This document shows positions 34,291 to 41,910 of a stretch of 60,405 nucleotides of DNA, piece by piece. The DNA comes from G013214665 sp964649815 (GTDB lineage: Bacteria > Pseudomonadota > Alphaproteobacteria > Rhodobacterales > Rhodobacteraceae). The position numbers were made by a program, and so were the translations under genes. The DNA is taken from the NCBI GenBank assembly GCA_964649815.1, contig CAZYQC010000013.1, forward strand, positions 1 to 60,405, read 5' to 3'. The notes under the pieces are model-generated. The model made no database searches. It worked only from the letters and a program-made list of their open reading frames with translations, and had not been told where the DNA came from. Each line of letters opens with the position of its first letter. The first letter of the stretch is position 1.

Positions 34291-34316
34291 GGCCGGGCGT
34301 TTGCCCGGCCCTTTTT
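34291..34316 (+). terminator. Terminator of the DUF1127 gene
   Basis: GGCCGGGC (34291-34298) pairs with GCCCGGCC (34303-34310), loop GTTT, followed by CTTTTTG. It is 34 bp after the stop. Confidence 0.88.
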
Positions 34317-34326
34317 GCATCCAGCC

Positions 34327-34770
34327 TCAGGCGTCTTGATCCGCGGCAGAGCCGCTGGGCGGGATCGCATAGGTCAGATTGGCCCGCGCAACGGGCGCGT
34401 CCTTGCCTTCTGAATAGATCAACACATCCGTCACCGAGAGCTGTTTGCCCAACTTCAAAAGACGCGCATGCGCCAATAGATCAACGCCGGCCTCGGGCTT
34501 GCGCATAAAATCGATGGAGCAATTCGTGGTGACCGCAAGCGCCTTGGGCCCGATATGCGCAAGCGTCGCGAGATAGGCTGCAACATCCGCCAAACCAAAC
34601 ATCGACGGGCCCGAAACGGTGCCGCCGGGGCGCAAATGCCGATCAGAGACGATCAAGCGCAGCGTGACGCTTTGTTCTGAGACGTCCTCCACCCGGAAAT
34701 CATCCGCGACTTGATGAAAGACGCGATACAAAAAGGCATTCATCTCATCCGCTGTCATTGCAAGCGTCAT
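34327..34770 (-). CDS. PaaI-type acyl-CoA thioesterase (hotdog fold)
   Basis: A 147-residue hotdog-fold protein. RHLRPGGTVSGPSMFGLADVA (here in part: RPGGTVSGPSMFGLADVA) near residue 47 is the catalytic helix region with the aspartate, and VTTNCSIDFMRKPEAG near 81 the adjoining strand. It probably hydrolyses acyl- or aryl-CoA esters. ATG 34770 has GGGGGAG seven bases upstream; the 21-codon extension to 34833 is unlikely. It is divergent from the ECHDC3-like gene with 56 bp between, suggesting a shared acyl-CoA role. Confidence 0.85.
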   Translation of the reverse strand: MTLAMTADEMNAFLYRVFHQVADDFRVEDVSEQSVTLRLIVSDRHLRPGGTVSGPSMFGLADVAAYLATLAHIGPKALAVTTNCSIDFMRKPEAGVDLLAHARLLKLGKQLSVTDVLIYSEGKDAPVARANLTYAIPPSGSAADQDA

Positions 34771-34826
34771 GCTTTCACTCCCCCAATTTGCGCTGTAAAC
34801 TGTCGCCGGTCTGAAGGGAGAGCAAG

Positions 34827-35612
34827 ATGGCAATTTTGGAACGTGAGGTCAGAGACGGTATTGCCTATCTGGAAATGAATGCGCCTGACCGGCTGAACGC
34901 CCTGTCGGACGAAATGCTTGCCGCCTTGCACACAACCTTTGACGCATTGGCCGAGACACGGGACGTGCGCGCCATTGTGTTGTCAGGCGCTGGCAAGGCC
35001 TTTTGCGCGGGCCACGACCTCAAACAGATGACCCAAGGCCGGCAGGCAGAGGATGGCGGCAAAGCTTACTTCAAAGACCTCTTTGATCGCTGCGCCGCAA
35101 TGATGGGGCGCATTCGCTCCCTACCCCAACCGGTCATTGCCCAAGTGCACGGGATTGCAACCGCGGCTGGCTGCCAATTGGTCGCGACATGCGACATGGC
35201 TGTCGCGGCCGAGGGCACGCGGTTTGGTGTCAACGGGGTGAACATCGGGCTCTTTTGCTCCACCCCGATGGTCGCCCTAAGCCGCAACATCCCGCGCAAG
35301 CAGGCGTTCGAGATGCTGACCACCGGCCAATTCATCGACGCCGGGCGCGCGCAAGACCTGGGCCTGGTGAACCGGGTTGTTCCTGCCGACCAGCTGGCGC
35401 ATGAAACGCAGGCTCTGGCCCAAACTGTGGCAGACAAGTTGGCTGTTGCGGTGAAAATTGGCAAAGGCGCCTTTTACGATCAGCTGGAAATGCCGCTTGA
35501 TGCGGCCTACGCCTACACAGGCGACGTGATGGTCCAAAATATGCTGCACCGCGACACCGAGGAAGGAATCGCGGCATTTCTGGAAAAAAGAGACCCAAAT
35601 TGGGAGCAATAG
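34827..35612 (+). CDS. Enoyl-CoA hydratase/isomerase family protein, ECHDC3-like
   Basis: A 261-residue crotonase-fold protein. The CoA-binding and oxyanion region SGAGKAFCAGHDLKQM is near residue 53. Where true hydratases have a glutamate after GGGC this protein has AAGCQLVATCD, and the second catalytic glutamate region reads GVNIGLFCSTP. It matches the ECHDC3 pattern, which lacks both catalytic glutamates, so hydration activity is doubtful. ATG 34827 follows GGGAGAGCAAG. Divergent from a PaaI thioesterase. Confidence 0.88.
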   Translation: MAILEREVRDGIAYLEMNAPDRLNALSDEMLAALHTTFDALAETRDVRAIVLSGAGKAFCAGHDLKQMTQGRQAEDGGKAYFKDLFDRCAAMMGRIRSLPQPVIAQVHGIATAAGCQLVATCDMAVAAEGTRFGVNGVNIGLFCSTPMVALSRNIPRKQAFEMLTTGQFIDAGRAQDLGLVNRVVPADQLAHETQALAQTVADKLAVAVKIGKGAFYDQLEMPLDAAYAYTGDVMVQNMLHRDTEEGIAAFLEKRDPNWEQ

Positions 35613-35955
35613 GCGAACCTCCGCCGCTATTGCGCCATTTTCCGCTCTGAAAAATCAGAACGCTTGTTTCGAAAAGCGGGCTGCATTATCTCCAAACTAA
35701 GCCTAGTAAAGGTGGCGCGAATGTGTCACGAATTAGGCAGGGCAGATGCCCACACGACTTTAGGGTCGCCGTCTTGCGAAGGTCCCTCCAGGTCAGCCTC
35801 TCTCTGACCGACCGATGCCGCGGCGGCGACCCCTAAAAAGTCACACACCCCGATGGTGGCCCGCCCTTGCGCGGGCCTTATTTGTTTTCTAGGCAGTGTG
35901 TTCAAAGTCAAAGGACCAGCAGGCCCGATCAGGATCGACGCACAGGACGTTTTCG
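35613..35955. other. 343-bp intergenic region holding a candidate RNA gene
   Basis: The stretch has no protein gene. 35613-35755 holds a possible weak promoter (TTGTTT 35664-35669, TATCTC 35687-35692, 17-bp spacer) and a small GGGC/GCCC hairpin (35740-35751). 35756-35888 holds the structured RNA described separately, and 35889-35955 the leader of trmFO. Confidence 0.6.
35756..35888 (+). ncRNA. Candidate structured small RNA with its own terminator
   Basis: GACTT-TAGGG-TCGCCG (35756-35771) is complementary, with two small bulges, to CGGCGACCCCTAAAAAGTC (35824-35842). Inside, GGTCAG (35791-35796) pairs with CTGACC (35804-35809) around a CCTCTCT loop, and an unpaired CCCTCC (35784-35789) could pair with Shine-Dalgarno sequences. 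A terminator follows: GGCCCGC (35858-35864) with GCGGGCC (35871-35877) and TTATTTGTTTT. It does not match 6S, SRP or tmRNA as I know them. It may be a free sRNA or a trmFO leader. Confidence 0.55.
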
Positions 35956-37311
35956 ATGGACAAGGCACTTCATATTGTAGGCGGCGGCATGGCCGGGTCC
36001 GAAGCGGCGTGGCAAGCGGCAAACCTCGGCGTTGACGTTGTCCTGCACGAGATGCGCCCCCAGGTCGGCACCTTTGCCCACCAAACCGGTCTTTTGGGTG
36101 AAATGGTCTGTTCGAATTCGTTCCGTTCAGATGACGATGAGCAAAACGCCGTGGGTCTGCTGCATTGGGAGATGCGCCAAGCGGGTGGATTGATCATGTC
36201 CACCGCAGATACGCACCGCCTGCCTGCGGGTGGCGCCTTGGCCGTGGACCGTGATCCCTTTGCCCAAAGCGTGACCGACGCGCTGATGGCGCACCCGAAG
36301 ATCCGCGTTGAATATGGCGAGGTGACGTCCCTGCCCACGGATGGACATTGGATTTTTGCGACCGGGCCGCTCACATCTTCGTCACTTGGTGCGGCGATTG
36401 CAGCCGAGACAGGCGCGGATGCCTTGGCATTTTTCGACGCAATTGCGCCCATCGTCTATGCCGAGAGCATCGACATGTCGCGCGCCTGGATGCAGTCGCG
36501 CTATGACAAGGGCGAAACCGAAGAAGAGCGTACCGCCTATCTCAATTGCCCGATGGACAAGGCGCAATACGAAGCCTTTATCGACGCGCTTTTGGATGCA
36601 GAGAAAACCGAGTTTCACGAAGGGGAAACGGCGACCTATTTCGACGGATGTTTGCCGATCGAAGTCATGGCCGAACGCGGGCGCGAGACGCTGCGCCACG
36701 GGCCGATGAAGCCCGTTGGCCTGACCAATCCGCACGAGCCGGATCAAAAACCCTATGCCGTGGTCCAGCTGCGCCGCGACAATAAACTGGGCACGCTTTA
36801 CAATATCGTCGGCTTTCAGACCAAGATGAAGTACGGCGCGCAAACATCTGTTTTCAAGACAATTCCTGGCCTTGAGGATGCCAGCTTTGCCCGCTTGGGC
36901 GGCATCCATCGTAACACATTCATCAATGCGCCAACGCTCTTGGATCAGCAGATGCGGCTTAGGTCCCGGCCCAACATTCGCTTTGCAGGTCAGATCACCG
37001 GCGTCGAAGGCTATGTAGAAAGCGCGGCAATGGGGCTTTTGGCCGGGCGGTTGGCTGCGGCAGAGATCCAAGGCAGACGCCTTGATACGCCGCCTGCCAC
37101 GACGGCCACAGGCGCTTTGATCACGCATATCAGCGGCGGGGCCGAGGCAAAGACGTTCCAGCCGATGAACGTCAACTTTGGCCTCTTCCCGCCTGTTGAA
37201 GGCGTCAAAGGGGGGCGGCGCGCACGCAAAGATCGCTACAAAGCCTATACAGACCGCGCCAAGCTTGCCTGGGCTGATTGGCTGGCTGATCCGCTGCAAG
37301 ACGCCGCTTAA
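35956..37311 (+). CDS. trmFO: Folate/FAD-dependent tRNA (uracil-54-C5) methyltransferase TrmFO
   Basis: Makes ribothymidine 54 in tRNA with methylenetetrahydrofolate as carbon donor and FADH2 as reductant. The 451-residue protein has the FAD motif LHIVGGGMAGSEAAWQAANL at the N-terminus, CSNSFRSDD near residue 52, MKPVGLTNPHEPDQKPYAVV near 252, and the C-terminal GGAEAKTFQPMNVNFGLFPP. ATG 35956 has AGGA eight bases upstream; the frame extends back to 35896 without support. The candidate sRNA and terminator lie directly upstream, so the gene must start from its own promoter within about 65 bp or by read-through. Confidence 0.96.
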   Translation: MDKALHIVGGGMAGSEAAWQAANLGVDVVLHEMRPQVGTFAHQTGLLGEMVCSNSFRSDDDEQNAVGLLHWEMRQAGGLIMSTADTHRLPAGGALAVDRDPFAQSVTDALMAHPKIRVEYGEVTSLPTDGHWIFATGPLTSSSLGAAIAAETGADALAFFDAIAPIVYAESIDMSRAWMQSRYDKGETEEERTAYLNCPMDKAQYEAFIDALLDAEKTEFHEGETATYFDGCLPIEVMAERGRETLRHGPMKPVGLTNPHEPDQKPYAVVQLRRDNKLGTLYNIVGFQTKMKYGAQTSVFKTIPGLEDASFARLGGIHRNTFINAPTLLDQQMRLRSRPNIRFAGQITGVEGYVESAAMGLLAGRLAAAEIQGRRLDTPPATTATGALITHISGGAEAKTFQPMNVNFGLFPPVEGVKGGRRARKDRYKAYTDRAKLAWADWLADPLQDAA

Positions 37312-37351
37312 ACGCTGGATCAATGGCGGGGCTTGTGGTTAGCCTGCGCGT

Positions 37352-37954
37352 ATGAGTGGATTTTTAGACAAAGTTTATGACGCACGCGACGGCGAGACGA
37401 CGCGTGATCTCTATGATGCCTGGGCCGCCAGCTATGAGGCCGAGGTGGGCGAAAACGGCTATGCCACACCTGGCCGCTGCGCACGTGCGCTTGCGTCGGT
37501 CGTGGCGGACACCTCGGTGCCAATCCTGGATTTTGGCTGTGGCACCGGTTTGTCGGGCCTTGCGCTCAAACTCGCAGGTTTTGAACTCATCGACGGGGTC
37601 GATCTGTCGTCAGAAATGTTGGCCGTCGCCAAAAGCAAGGACGCCTATCGCACGCTTTCGCAGATCGCACCGGACGCTGAGATACCGTCAGGCTATGCGC
37701 TGATCGCGGCGATTGGCGTGATTGGCGCGGGCGCGGCCCCTTTGTCGGTGTTTCACGCACTCATGCACAGCTTGCCATCCGGCGGGCATCTGGTTTTCTC
37801 GTTCAACGATCATGCGTTGGAAGACCCGGCCAACGAAGCGGCGGTCGCCGAATGGACGGATACGGGGGCCGCGCATCTGAGGGTCAAGGAATACGGCCCC
37901 CACCTGCCCGGCATCGACTTAAAGTCGAACGTATATGTCATTGAAAAGGCGTGA
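37352..37954 (+). CDS. Class I SAM-dependent methyltransferase
   Basis: A 200-residue Rossmann methyltransferase. Motif I is PILDFGCGTGLSGLALKLAG near residue 54, the acidic post-I residue is in LIDGVDLSSEML near 77, and HLVFSFNDHALEDP near 148 is motif IV-like. The N-terminal YDAWAASYEAEVGENGY is common in the methyltransferase 11/12 group. The substrate is not predictable. Its stop overlaps the GTG start of gluQ (GTGA). Confidence 0.87.
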   Translation: MSGFLDKVYDARDGETTRDLYDAWAASYEAEVGENGYATPGRCARALASVVADTSVPILDFGCGTGLSGLALKLAGFELIDGVDLSSEMLAVAKSKDAYRTLSQIAPDAEIPSGYALIAAIGVIGAGAAPLSVFHALMHSLPSGGHLVFSFNDHALEDPANEAAVAEWTDTGAAHLRVKEYGPHLPGIDLKSNVYVIEKA

Positions 37955-38814
37955 CCTTTACCACCCGCTTTGCGCCGTCTCCGACCGGCCCTTTGCATCT
38001 GGGGCACGCCTATTCCGCATGTGTGGCCTTTGACGCCGCCCAGGCACATGACGGACGGTTTCTGCTGCGGATCGAGGATATCGACCAGACGCGCGCGCGT
38101 CCTGAGTGGGAAGCACAGATCTACGATGACCTAAGCTGGCTGGGCCTGACGTGGGAGGCGCCTGTGATGCGGCAGTCAGAACGGCTGGCGCATTATGATC
38201 GCGCGTTGAGCACGCTTTGGCGTATGGGTGTGCTCTACCCCTGCACCTGCAATCGACGCGACATTCGCGCAGCCGCGAGCGCCCCGCAAGAGGGCGCTCC
38301 GATCACGGGGCCGGACGGGATTGTCTATCCAGGCACCTGCCGCACCAAGCCGCGCCAGGACGCACGCCCATCGGGTCAGGCGTTGCGGTTGGATATGCGC
38401 GCAGCACTGGCGCGTTTGGACGGCGATCTGAAGTATCTTGAAACGGGCGACGGGGTGCACACGGTCGATGTGTCCTCAGAGTTTCTGATCAACGGCGTCG
38501 GTGATGTGGTGCTGGCCCGGCGTGATTTCGGCACGTCGTACCATCTGTCCGTTGTTGTGGACGATGCAGACCAAGGGGTCTCACACGTTGTGCGCGGCGC
38601 GGATCTGCGCGAGGCGACGGGCATTCACGTGGTTTTGCAACGGCTTTTGGATCTGCCCACACCGGCCTATCTTCACCACAGGCTGATCCGCGATGACGCT
38701 GGCAAGCGCCTTGCCAAACGTGACGACGCGCGTGCGATTGCCAAGTTTCGCGAGGACGGCGCCAGCCCGCAGGACATCCGCGCGATGGTCGGCCTGCCGC
38801 AAACGACCGCCTAG
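37951..38814 (+). CDS. gluQ: Glutamyl-Q tRNA(Asp) synthetase
   Basis: Truncated glutamyl-tRNA synthetase paralogue that attaches glutamate to queuosine in tRNA-Asp. The 287-residue protein has the HIGH-like APSPTGPLHLGHAYSA at the N-terminus, RIEDIDQTRARPEWE near 42, a zinc site with CTCNRRD near 95 and YPGTCR near 128, and KRLAKRDDARAIA near 253 in the KMSKS position. It lacks the anticodon-binding domain, as expected. The start is GTG 37951, which overlaps the previous stop. Confidence 0.93.
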   Translation: MTFTTRFAPSPTGPLHLGHAYSACVAFDAAQAHDGRFLLRIEDIDQTRARPEWEAQIYDDLSWLGLTWEAPVMRQSERLAHYDRALSTLWRMGVLYPCTCNRRDIRAAASAPQEGAPITGPDGIVYPGTCRTKPRQDARPSGQALRLDMRAALARLDGDLKYLETGDGVHTVDVSSEFLINGVGDVVLARRDFGTSYHLSVVVDDADQGVSHVVRGADLREATGIHVVLQRLLDLPTPAYLHHRLIRDDAGKRLAKRDDARAIAKFREDGASPQDIRAMVGLPQTTA

Positions 38815-38829
38815 GCAATTCGAAATTCG

Positions 38830-38862
38830 TTCCAGCGTCGCACCGGTCGGATCACGCTGGAA
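38830..38862. other. Hairpin between gluQ and the IscU-like gene
   Basis: TTCCAGCGT (38830-38838) pairs with ACGCTGGAA (38854-38862), 15-nt loop, no T-run. It lies 16 bp after the gluQ stop; it may slow or stabilise the message end. Confidence 0.35.
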
Positions 38863-38949
38863 GCGGGCCAGGTCTTGAAATAACTGTTTTGCATCAGTGC
38901 CAAGAGGACTTATGTCTCTGGTGCGCGCCTTTGGATTGGAGTGGTGGCA

Positions 38950-39408
38950 ATGGCAGATACAGACCTTATCAAGCTCTATTCCACGCGGATATTGGCACTG
39001 GCGGCCGATATTCCACATCAAGGCCGCCTGGAAGACCCCGACGCCAGCATCAAAAAACGCTCTCCTCTGTGCGGATCGACCGTGACGGTGGACATCAAGC
39101 AAGACCAAGGCGTCATCACGGCCTTCGGGCAAGACGTCAAAGCCTGCGCGCTTGGGCAGGCGGCAGCCGCGGTTGTTGGCGGCGCCGTGATCGGACGTTC
39201 ACTGGACGAGCTGCTGGCCGCGCGCGACGGGTTGCGCGCGATGCTGAAAGAGGACGGCCCTGTGCCACAGGCCCCTTTTGACGGGTTCGACGTGCTAGAG
39301 CCTGCGCGTGACTACAAAAACCGCCACGCCAGCATTTTGCTGTCGATCGAAGCAACGGTCGAAGCCCTGGAAGACGCAACAGGCTCTGCAGATTGCGCAA
39401 ACGGCTAG
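38950..39408 (+). CDS. IscU/NifU-like Fe-S scaffold protein, third Cys missing
   Basis: A 152-residue member of the NifU-N scaffold fold. Two of the three cluster cysteines are present (KRSPLCGSTVTVDIK near residue 42 and VKACALGQAAAAVVGG near 68). The third position, normally Cys in the C-terminal helix, reads YKNRHASILLSIEA, so a classical three-Cys cluster site is absent. ATG 38950 has GGAG eight bases upstream; GTG 38941 is an alternative. Related alphaproteobacterial proteins share this form, as far as I recall; a housekeeping IscU or SufU role is not assured. Confidence 0.8.
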   Translation: MADTDLIKLYSTRILALAADIPHQGRLEDPDASIKKRSPLCGSTVTVDIKQDQGVITAFGQDVKACALGQAAAAVVGGAVIGRSLDELLAARDGLRAMLKEDGPVPQAPFDGFDVLEPARDYKNRHASILLSIEATVEALEDATGSADCANG

Positions 39409-39459
39409 ACCGCGCGGAACGCCCCGTTCGCGCATAATCCTCTGATCCAAGCAAAAAAA

Positions 39460-39488
39460 GCGCCGCACATCTAGGCAGATGGCGGCGC
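39460..39488 (-). terminator. Leftward terminator after the 42-codon gene
   Basis: GCGCCGC-ACATCT (39460-39472) pairs with AGAT-GGCGGCGC (39477-39488) with one bulge. On the minus strand it is followed by TTTTTTT. It is 118 bp after the stop of the small leftward gene, the only leftward gene it can serve. Confidence 0.75.
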
Positions 39489-39605
39489 AAGGAACGCAAT
39501 TCTCATGGAGACCCAAGGGTGGCCGGTAGGGACAGGCAGGTTCCTAATGGTGGCAAATGGGACGCGCCACGCAGTGTCACCCAGGCATGAGATCGCAGGC
39601 AGAAA

Positions 39606-39734
39606 TCAAACAAGAACCGGAAGATGCAATCCCACGACCAGCATCACAGCCAGCGCGGCGACGCCTGCAGCGTCCTGAACCAGGTGCGATTCAGCGCGGC
39701 GTACCATAGAAGCGATGCTTGCGAATGTGGACAT
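39606..39734 (-). CDS. 42-residue membrane micropeptide behind an SOS box
   Basis: This minus-strand frame was too short for a routine search. The product begins MSTFASIASMVRRAESHLVQ and ends in a hydrophobic helix (AGVAALAVMLVVGLHLPVLV), so it is a tail-anchored inner-membrane peptide. CGGGAG is 7-9 bases before the ATG. A perfect alphaproteobacterial LexA box (39792-39806) lies 58 bp upstream, and an intrinsic terminator follows. Gene, promoter control and terminator are complete. By analogy with small SOS-induced membrane proteins such as Caulobacter SidA it may delay division during DNA damage, but there is no sequence similarity I can claim. Confidence 0.68.
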   Translation of the reverse strand: MSTFASIASMVRRAESHLVQDAAGVAALAVMLVVGLHLPVLV

Positions 39735-39791
39735 TGGTCATCTCCCGTTCTGTGTTGACTCTTTGTTCTCATTTTGATCTCGATTTGTAAA

Positions 39792-39806
39792 GAACTTTTT
39801 GAGAAC
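39792..39806 (-). promoter_or_regulatory. LexA (SOS) box, alphaproteobacterial type
   Basis: GAAC-N7-GAAC (39792-39795 and 39803-39806) is the exact LexA consensus of alphaproteobacteria. A third GAAC stands at 39813-39816, six bases further. The box lies just beyond the recG stop codon and upstream of the leftward 42-codon gene. Confidence 0.85.
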
Positions 39807-39822
39807 AAAATGGAACAAAGTA

Positions 39823-41910
39823 TCAACCAACGGTGATCAGGCGGATCGCTTCGTCCCGACGCATGAGCCACAAAAGCTCTCTCGCGGCGCGTCCGCGGGG
39901 CGTTTCCAGCGTCGGATCTTCGTGCAACAAACGCCGCGCATCGCTTTGTGCGATGGCCATGAGGCCCGACTGGCGCTCAAGATCGGCGATTTGAAATCTG
40001 GGTAGGCCGGATTGGGCGGTTCCGATCAAATCACCATATCCGCGCATCTGAAGATCAACCTCGGAAATCCGAAATCCGTCTTCGGTTTCGCGCAGGACCT
40101 CTAGCCGCTTTTGACCATTTTCGCTCAGCGGTGATTGATACATCAACAGACACGTCGACGCCCCCTCCCCCCGACCCACGCGCCCACGCAGCTGATGCAA
40201 CTGCGCAAGGCCAAAGGTCTCGGCCCGTTCGATGACCATGATCGTGGCGTTCGGCACGTTGACGCCAACCTCGATCACAGTGGTCGCCACGAGAACTTGG
40301 GTTTCGTTGCGCTGGAATTTGGCCATTGCGGCGTCTTTGTCCGCTGGCGGCATTTGCCCATGCACCAACCCCACGACGCCTTCCCCCAAGGCCGCGCGCA
40401 GGCGTTTAAAGCGTTCTTCGGCGGCGATCAGGTCGGACACTTCGGATTCTTCGACCAAAGGACACACCCAATAGCATTGGCTGCCTGCGGCGACCGCAGC
40501 GCGCAGCCTGTCGATGACGGCGTCCATCTTTTCGGTGCTGATCAACGCGGTCTTGATCGGCTGGCGTCCGGGCGGTTTTTCATCAAGGACCGAGACATCC
40601 ATGTCGCCATATTGCGCCAGGGCGAGCGAGCGTGGAATCGGCGTGGCGGTCATCACAAGCACGTCCGCTTGCGCACCTTTGCGCCCAAGTTCGAGCCTTT
40701 GACGCACGCCAAAGCGATGTTGTTCGTCCACAACAGCCAAACGCAAATCCTGAAACGCGACGTCCTGCTGAAAAACCGCATGCGTTCCGACAAGCACGTG
40801 AATATCGCCACGCTCCAAAGCCGCCAGTTTGGCGCGCCGCTCGGCGCCCTTGTCGCGCCCGGTCAAAATTTCCAACACGACGCCTGCGTCTTCGGCCAAG
40901 GGCTGAAGACCTTCCATATGCTGCCGCGCGAGGATTTCGGTCGGGGCCATCATGACCCCCTGCCCGCCAGCCTCGACCGCAGTTAACAACGCCGAAAACG
41001 CCACAAGCGTCTTGCCCGAACCCACGTCGCCTTGCAGCAATCGGTTCATTTTGCGCGGCTTTGCCATATCGCCGGCGATTTCATCCATCGCCCGGATCTG
41101 CGCGCCTGTGGGCCGGTATGGCAGATTGGCATAGACCTTTTGCCTCAGCTTGCCATCGCCTTCGGTCACTCTGCCCCGCAGGTCGCGTTCCCGCGCCCGC
41201 GCCAAGGCCAGTGTCAGTTGATGCGACAAAAGCTCATCATAGGCCAGCCTCTCTCTGGCGCGGTTCGAGGGCGACAGATCGCTGGCGCTGTGCGGCGCGT
41301 GCGCCTGCGCCAGCGCATCTGACATATCTGGCCAGCCCGCCTTTTCCTTTTGTGCCGGATCGATCCATTCCGCAAAATCCGGCGCCCGTGACAGAGCGGA
41401 CCGGGATGCCTTGGACATCACCTTTTGCGTCACGCCGGCGGTCAGAGGGTAAACCGGCTCATAGGCCGGGATGTCGCCAGCCTCTGCTTCGGCGACGATA
41501 TGGTCGGGGTGGACCATTTGCGCGACACCGTCAAAAAGTTCGATCTTGCCAGAAACCACGCGCCGTTCCCCCACGGGCAGGACACGGGCGAGGTAATCGG
41601 ATCGCGCCCGGAAAAACACCAAAAGAAAGTCCGTCTCGGCGTCCCTGACGAACACCTGATACGGTCCTGTCTTCGTCCGCGGTGGTTTGTGGGCGTCAAT
41701 TGTGACGGCGACCGTCACCACACCCGGCAGGTCGGCCCCCGCAATCGTGCTGCGCAAATTGCGGTCGATGCCGGAATGCGGAAGCGTGAACAACAGATCG
41801 CGCGGGGCCGTTATGCCCATTTTCTCAAAATGTTGCGCAGTGCGCGGGCCGACCCCGTCCAAATTGGTGAGATCGGAAAACAGAGGAAACAGGCGATCAG
41901 GGCGGCTCAT
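39823..41910 (-). CDS. recG: ATP-dependent DNA helicase RecG
   Basis: Branch-migrating helicase that remodels stalled forks and R-loops. The 695-residue protein has the wedge domain up to about residue 270, Walker A RLLQGDVGSGKTLVAFSALL near 288, DEQHRFGVRQRL (DEQH box) near 396, MTATPIPRSLALAQYGD near 420 and the motif V-VI region HQLRGRVGRGEGASTCLLMY near 585. ATG 41910 overlaps the ligA stop (ATGA). An SOS box lies directly after its stop but drives the next gene, not recG. Confidence 0.97.
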   Translation of the reverse strand: MSRPDRLFPLFSDLTNLDGVGPRTAQHFEKMGITAPRDLLFTLPHSGIDRNLRSTIAGADLPGVVTVAVTIDAHKPPRTKTGPYQVFVRDAETDFLLVFFRARSDYLARVLPVGERRVVSGKIELFDGVAQMVHPDHIVAEAEAGDIPAYEPVYPLTAGVTQKVMSKASRSALSRAPDFAEWIDPAQKEKAGWPDMSDALAQAHAPHSASDLSPSNRARERLAYDELLSHQLTLALARARERDLRGRVTEGDGKLRQKVYANLPYRPTGAQIRAMDEIAGDMAKPRKMNRLLQGDVGSGKTLVAFSALLTAVEAGGQGVMMAPTEILARQHMEGLQPLAEDAGVVLEILTGRDKGAERRAKLAALERGDIHVLVGTHAVFQQDVAFQDLRLAVVDEQHRFGVRQRLELGRKGAQADVLVMTATPIPRSLALAQYGDMDVSVLDEKPPGRQPIKTALISTEKMDAVIDRLRAAVAAGSQCYWVCPLVEESEVSDLIAAEERFKRLRAALGEGVVGLVHGQMPPADKDAAMAKFQRNETQVLVATTVIEVGVNVPNATIMVIERAETFGLAQLHQLRGRVGRGEGASTCLLMYQSPLSENGQKRLEVLRETEDGFRISEVDLQMRGYGDLIGTAQSGLPRFQIADLERQSGLMAIAQSDARRLLHEDPTLETPRGRAARELLWLMRRDEAIRLITVG

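Noticed and set aside
35699..35888. 6S RNA or SRP RNA
   Set aside because: Length from the possible promoter would suit 6S, but the central bubble and conserved flanks are not recognisable, and the SRP GGAAGGAAGCAGC motif is absent.
38912..39085. Short frame starting MSLVRAFGLEWWQWQ with a good ribosome site (AAGAGGA)
   Set aside because: It overlaps the IscU-like gene out of frame for most of its length and resembles no protein I know; probably fortuitous.
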